Part shown: positions 60,201 through 64,000 of the stretch, in pieces
How positions within the stretch are numbered: the first letter of the stretch is position 1
How the letters are laid out: each line of letters begins with the position of its first letter
Origin: Emiliania huxleyi CCMP1516
Taxonomy: Eukaryota; Haptophyta; Isochrysidales; Noelaerhabdaceae
Reading direction: 5' to 3'
Assembly (NCBI RefSeq): GCF_000372725.1
Contig: NW_005200161.1
Coordinates: 5,001 to 69,000 of the forward strand
DNA: 64,000 nucleotides
The notes under the pieces: model-generated
The model's database searches: none
What the model saw: the letters and a program-made list of their open reading frames with translations, nothing else
What the model was told of the DNA's origin: nothing
Position numbers and translations under genes: made by a program

Positions 60201-63200
60201 CGATGCCGAGGAGCTTGTTCCCGTCTACGACTGGTGGTCAGAGCGACACCGCCGGCTGACGCTCCACCCGCCGCCGGCGTGGGAGGGCGAGTCCCAACGC
60301 GGGCTGCAGTTCTACGCCTTTGCGCAGCCGGCCGGGGGCACGGTGGCGGTGCACGCCTACTGGAACTCGTCGCTCCTGCAGTGGACGACGCACGCGGGGC
60401 CGGCGTGGCGGGACGAGGAGCGGCCCGTCCCTCTCTTTCACGCTCTCCCAGCGCCGCTTGCACGCGCCGCCCTGGCTCGAATTCCGCCGGAGCACCGCCA
60501 GCCTGCGGCGGCGCGGCGGCTATGCGCGGCGACGCGCGGCGCCCTAGTCCGTCAGAGAGCACACGCCGCTCGCGTCGAGCGCGACGGGCGAGACGCTCGC
60601 CGTGCCGTCCTCGGTGGCAGCGCATCGCTACCGCTCGTCGGTGCTGGCCGTCGGCCGCAGAACTCACCCGCCTTGGTTACCGCGGTGCGGGCGGGCGACC
60701 GCTCCGAGGTCGAGTCGCTGCTCGCCGGCGGGGCGAGCGCTGACTCGAGCGACGGGGGGCTGCCGGCGCTGCATGCGGCGTGCATGCACAACCGCACCGA
60801 GCTGCTCCCGCTCCTGCTCGCGGCGGGCGCCGACGTGGAGCGGCGCTCTGCCGACGCGGGTCGCGGGACGCCGCTGCACGCCGCGCTCCACTCTCCCCTC
60901 GCCTCGGGCGCCGCCGCCATTGTGTTGCTCCTCCGCCACGGCGCCGACCCCACCGCCACTCGCGCCGACGGCCTTACCGCCGCCGCGCTGGCGAGTCGCT
61001 CCACCCCTGACGGTCGTCGCTCCCTCCGGCTCTTGACGGAGGCCGCCGCCTTGTGGGGGTCCGAAAAGGCGCCGCGTCCGTCTCTCGTCCACGCTGCTGC
61101 TTCTGGCCGTGTCCGCCGCCTCCGCGCGCTTCTGAGCTCGCGTGCCGATCCCGACGCGAGGGACTCGCACGGGCGGCGCGCGCTCGCGGCGGCGGCCGCC
61201 CGTGGCGACGAGGCGTTCGTCGCCGAGCTGCTTGGAGCGGGCGCGAGCGTAGACGCTGCGTGTGAGAACGAGCGCGGCTCACGCCCACTCCACTGCGCCG
61301 CGGCAGCCGGCTCGGCGAGCTGCGTGGATGCCCTCCTTCGCGCGGGCGCGGATCCGCAGCGCGCCGACGGCCGCGGCTGGCTCCCCGCCGAGGTGGCGCC
61401 ACCGAGCGGGGCCATCGCACGCAGCCTCCTGATCGCAGCCATGGCCGCCGCGCATGAAGGGGCGACCGAGGCGCGCACCACCTGGCGCCGCTCTGCTGCG
61501 GCTCCGTTCCGCGCCGCCGCGGCCGGAAGCCCTTCTGCTGGCTCTCCAGCGACCGTCTCCACGAGGCTGTCCAGCGAAGGGCCTACCGGAGTGCTCGCCA
61601 TCCTCGGCGGCGGCGGCGGCGGGACCGCCCAATTGCCTCAGCAGGAGGACGCACCGGCGGCGGCAGGCTCGCTGGCAGGGGGCGAGACGCCCGGCGGGGG
61701 CGGCGTGCGCTACTCGCTGCAGCTCTCGTTGGCGGGCGTCGGCGTCGCGCTGGTCGACGAGGAGCCGCAGGAGCTCGTCTACTCCTCGCTCAGCGCCGTC
61801 GAGCTCAGCGCCGTCGCCACCGACGCGGAGCAGAGCGCCCACTTGAGCATCGGGCACGCGCAAGTCGACTGCTGCGTCGAGGCATCCAAGCACCCAGTCC
61901 TCCTCGTTCCGGTCGCGCCGCCGACCGAGGCGAGGGCCGACGGCGCGGCGCCGCCACCGACGCTGCAGGCGAAGGTGCGGCGGCGCATGGGCTGGGAAGG
62001 GATGCTCTTCCTCGACTACCTTAGCGTCGGAGTGCAGCCGCTCGCCATCGCGCTCGAGCAGAACCTCGCCGCCCGCCTCTTCCGCCTCGCCGCCCACCTC
62101 CCTGCCGCCGGCGCCGCCAGCCTTGACGGCAGCGCCACCGGCGCCGAGGCGTCGCTCGCAGAGCTCTTCCCCGCGGACGCGGCGGCGCGGGACGACAGCG
62201 AGCCGCCCGCCGAGATCTTTGTGCGAGAGCTGTCGATCCACCCGGTGAGCGCCGCGATGACGCTGCAGATGGAGCCGCTCTGCGACGACCCCTCCCTCCA
62301 GCGGTACCACCCCACGCACGAACTCGTCGGCTTGGCGCAGCAGCTCCTCTCCCTCCGCTCGGCGACGCTGCAGCTCGACTCGCTGCACCTCGACGACGCG
62401 CGCTTCGCCTCGTCGTCGACGCTGGCCAACCGCATGAACGCGCACTACCAGCAGCAGGTCGTCAAGGGCATCTACAAGCTGATCGGCTCGCTCGACCTGC
62501 TCGGCAATCCCGCGGCGCTCTGGAGCGACATCGGCGGCGGCGTCCGCACCTTCTTCTACGAGCCCTCCTCGGGGCTCGTCACCAAGGGCGCGGGCGGGTT
62601 CGCCGTCGGCCTGGCCAAGGGCACGAAGGGCCTCGCGGGCGGGGTCATCGGCGGCGCCGGCGCGACCGTCTTTGGCGCGGCGTCGGGACTGACCAAGCTG
62701 GTTGGCGACGCGGCGGGAGAGCTCGCCTTTGACGAGGCGTTTGCGCTGCGCCGGCGCGAGCAGCAGCAGGAGAGCGCGGAGAACACGGGCGTCGGCCTCG
62801 TCATGGGCCTCGAGGCGGTCATGGGCGGCGTGGTGGAGGGGGCGACGGGCGTCCTCTCCAAGCCGCTGCAGGGCGCGCTCGACGACGGCGCCAAGGGGTT
62901 CGTCAAGGGCCTCGGCCGCGGCCTGCTCGGCGCGGCGGCAAAGCCCCTCTCCGGCGTGGCCTCGCTCGTCTCCAAGACCGCCGAGGGCCTTGCTGCGGAC
63001 GCCAAGGACTTTGCCTCGCGCGGCGACAAGGCGTTCCTCAAGATGCGCGTCCGCCAGCCGCGGCTGATTGGGCCCGACCGGGTCTTGCTGCCTTACCCCC
63101 GCATGCCGCCGCTGCTCAAGCTCAAGGCGGGAGGCGATGGCGCCACCGCCGGCGCGCCTCCCGTGAGCCGCAGCGCGTCCAGCCGGCAGCAGCAGCACAT

Positions 63201-63273
63201 TGCGATACCGCCCAAGGGCGGTCGAGCCACCACGGTCGTCACTGTTGCGGAGGAGGGGTGGACTGAGAGATAG
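48276..63273 (+). CDS. VPS13: VPS13-family bridge-like lipid transfer protein with ankyrin, PH and GRAM domains
   Basis: Exons 48276-49213, 49289-50964, 51034-53450, 53527-54105, 54176-59883 and 59955-63273 sum to 14,637 nt (about 4,878 residues), all phases agreeing. The chorein start is MVLEEAVAEVLQKTLGAYLE ... SGDVRLRSVRLRTEAL and VEVPWRALRSKPIIV. Ankyrin repeats lie at about 2230-2475, a PH domain (GWVTKLGTERKVWRRRYALL) at about 2504-2600 and W-rich repeats (FWNAELRQLTFHAGDPW) at about 2675-2800. A GRAM domain (PGWLYLTRSFLCFGSS) lies at about 3018-3118, SHR/VAB-like repeats (FVAPRTLHNRTDYHLALY) at about 3130-3610, W-rich repeats again at about 3794-3930 and ankyrins at about 4008-4270. 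The C-terminal VPS13/ATG2 region carries HYQQQVVKGIYKLIGSLDLL, GNPAALW and GVRTFFYEPSSGLV. Family members move phospholipid in bulk at membrane contacts. The part 60427-60660 may contain one more intron (234 nt, GT-AG, frame-neutral). Confidence 0.85.
49214..49288 (+). other. 75-nt GC-AG intron: 27-bp duplication plus ACATGTCC array
   Basis: GGCGCGCCAAAGCCGCAGCT plus GCAGGTCG at 49213-49240 recurs at 49288-49314 with one base deleted and one substitution. The filler holds GACATGTCCGAGACATGTCC plus GAGTCATGTCCATAG. Splicing GACCG|GC ... CCATAG|GC restores RRAKPQLQVAADAPT, the unbroken VPS13-type sequence. A GT donor inside the first copy would break the frame, so GC is favoured. Confidence 0.75.
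50965..51033 (+). other. 69-nt GT-AG intron: 30-bp duplication plus ACATGTCC array
   Basis: GGTGCTGCCGCCGCCGGCGA plus GTGGTGCATG is present exactly at 50964-50993 and again at 51033-51062. The filler contains GGACATGTCC, GGACGTGTCC and GAGACACGTCC and ends CATAG. GGAG|GTGCTG ... CATAG|GTGCTG removes 69 nt and keeps frame. Confidence 0.75.
54106..54175 (+). other. 70-nt GC-AG intron: 19-bp duplication plus filler with a hairpin
   Basis: GGCGACGGCGGAGCTCCAG at 54105-54123 recurs at 54175-54193. The filler ends TTCACACTTGCGTCTGTGTG plus AATAG, with TTCACAC/GTGTGAA able to pair. It carries an in-frame stop, so removal is required: splicing reads QLGATAELQRALTAGDD. The length is not a multiple of three. 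Confidence 0.8.
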
Positions 63274-64000
63274 GTCGCGGGGCTGCAGATGTGAAGTGCG
63301 CGCGCGGTGTGGGTGTCGTGCTCGTGTGGAACCTGGGGTCGGATGTGAACGGTGTTTCAGGTGTTTCAGTAGAAAAAAGAGAGAAGTCCGGCGGCCCTGG
63401 ATGTGCGGTTGCTGACTACACTATCTTTGCTCCGGCGAGCTAGGGGTAGGCAAAAATTGCCTACAATTGACCCCGGACACAGAGTCTGATCACAGTTATT
63501 GTTATGGTGTTATGGCTCCGTCGCTCAACCCGTCATGCGGCAGGTGGCTTGCTTTGGCTCGCTGCCACCGCGGTGGCTCACCAAGGCCTTTTCAGCGTGC
63601 TGCGTCATCACCGCGCGGCGCGCAAGCCACGCCTCACCCGGGCAAAAGGAACGACCGCGCGCCGCCGCCGCCCGCCTCGCCGCGCCGCGCCGCCCCGCGC
63701 CTCGCCTCGCCTCGCCTTGCAGCAGCGCACGCGCACACGCACCCACGCGCCCGCGCTCGCTCCGCGAGAGCGAAGCAACCCTCCAAGCGAGTTCCGAACC
63801 GGGAGCCAAAAGGTCCCGGCTCGAACCGCGAACCGGTTCGACCACCGCCGCTGGCGGTTCTTGCAAAGGCATCAAAGGCAGTGCCTGATATAATGTGAAA
63901 TAGTGCGAGCACGCGAGATACTCACCCGACCCACCGTGCCCTCGCGACAAAGATCTCGCGCCGCGCGCGCTCGCACACGCCGCCCGAGAGCACTCCCACC
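63274..64000. other. Intergenic, right edge of window
   Basis: This is the 3' flank of the VPS13-like gene with an A/T-richer tract (63420-63510). It is followed by CGCCTCG-type repeats and a GAACCGCGAACCGGTTCGAC palindromic patch near 63820-63840. Overlapping frames on both strands are Arg/Ala low complexity. Confidence 0.5.

Noticed and set aside
60427..60660. Treating this stretch of VPS13 as firm coding sequence
   Set aside because: Its translation is unlike the flanking W-repeats and ankyrins, and it has GT and CCGCAG ends in phase, so it may be an intron; left as uncertain.
63800..63850. Possible tRNA gene from a GGTTCGA word
   Set aside because: No acceptor, D or anticodon stems can be folded around it.

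Overview
The window is one chromosome end of a GC-rich, intron-bearing eukaryotic alga. It opens with about 1.2 kb of CCCTAA telomere repeat, then a block of 117-bp subtelomeric repeats, then gene-dense DNA with strongly G/C-biased third codon positions. Several features point to a chromist alga with a secondary plastid, most likely a haptophyte, with a pelagophyte as the main alternative: a bipartite signal/plastid leader on an SDR protein, short introns of about 70-100 nt, many GC-AG introns, and very high GC. The species is inferred, not shown.

Layout. 1-2463: telomere and subtelomeric repeats. 3.2-4.9 kb: an Ala-rich hypothetical gene (-). 6.3-9.6 kb: a divergent pair, a plastid NmrA-like SDR (-) and a PIN/PILS-type membrane transporter (+). 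9.6-10.8 kb: repeats and a 100-N gap. 10.8-15.2 kb: a secreted phospholipase-A2-like gene (-), a copia RNase H relic (+) and a GT92 glycosyltransferase (-). 15.6-16.8 kb: a zinc-finger/NFKBIL1-like gene (+). 18.2-21.3 kb: a Zn2Cys6 regulator (-). 21.3-26.4 kb: a gene-poor, repeat-rich stretch with two terminal-inverted-repeat elements. 26.5-28.1 kb: a RING-H2 protein (+) and a DUF1764 protein (-). 30-34 kb: two unassigned membrane proteins (+). 34.9-37.8 kb: an EGF-exostosin GT47 enzyme (+). 38.2-42.8 kb: a small membrane protein and a helical-repeat, Rif1-like protein (both -). 43.2-44.3 kb: an element bounded by inverted repeats. 44.6-63.3 kb: a divergent pair, a UxaA-type altronate/galactarate dehydratase (-) and a giant VPS13-type lipid-transfer protein of about 4,880 residues (+).

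The most unusual signal is in the introns. At least ten introns of 69-78 nt, in four unrelated genes (GT92, Rif1-like, UxaA, VPS13), have the same architecture. About 14-47 bp of exon edge is duplicated directly, and a filler lies between the copies. The copies start 69-78 bp apart, so splicing restores one copy and the reading frame. Fillers differ: ACATGTCC arrays (three introns), TTAGGG-type telomere repeats (two), an ATATCTCCCC array, a G/C homopolymer, or unique DNA. Six of the ten use a GC donor. This looks like recent, ongoing intron gain by duplication-with-filler or an introner-like process.

No operon-like organisation is expected or seen. The genes are mostly housekeeping or secretory-pathway functions: two secretory-pathway glycosyltransferases, a secreted lipase-like protein, a lipid-transfer bridge, a plastid oxidoreductase and two putative regulators.
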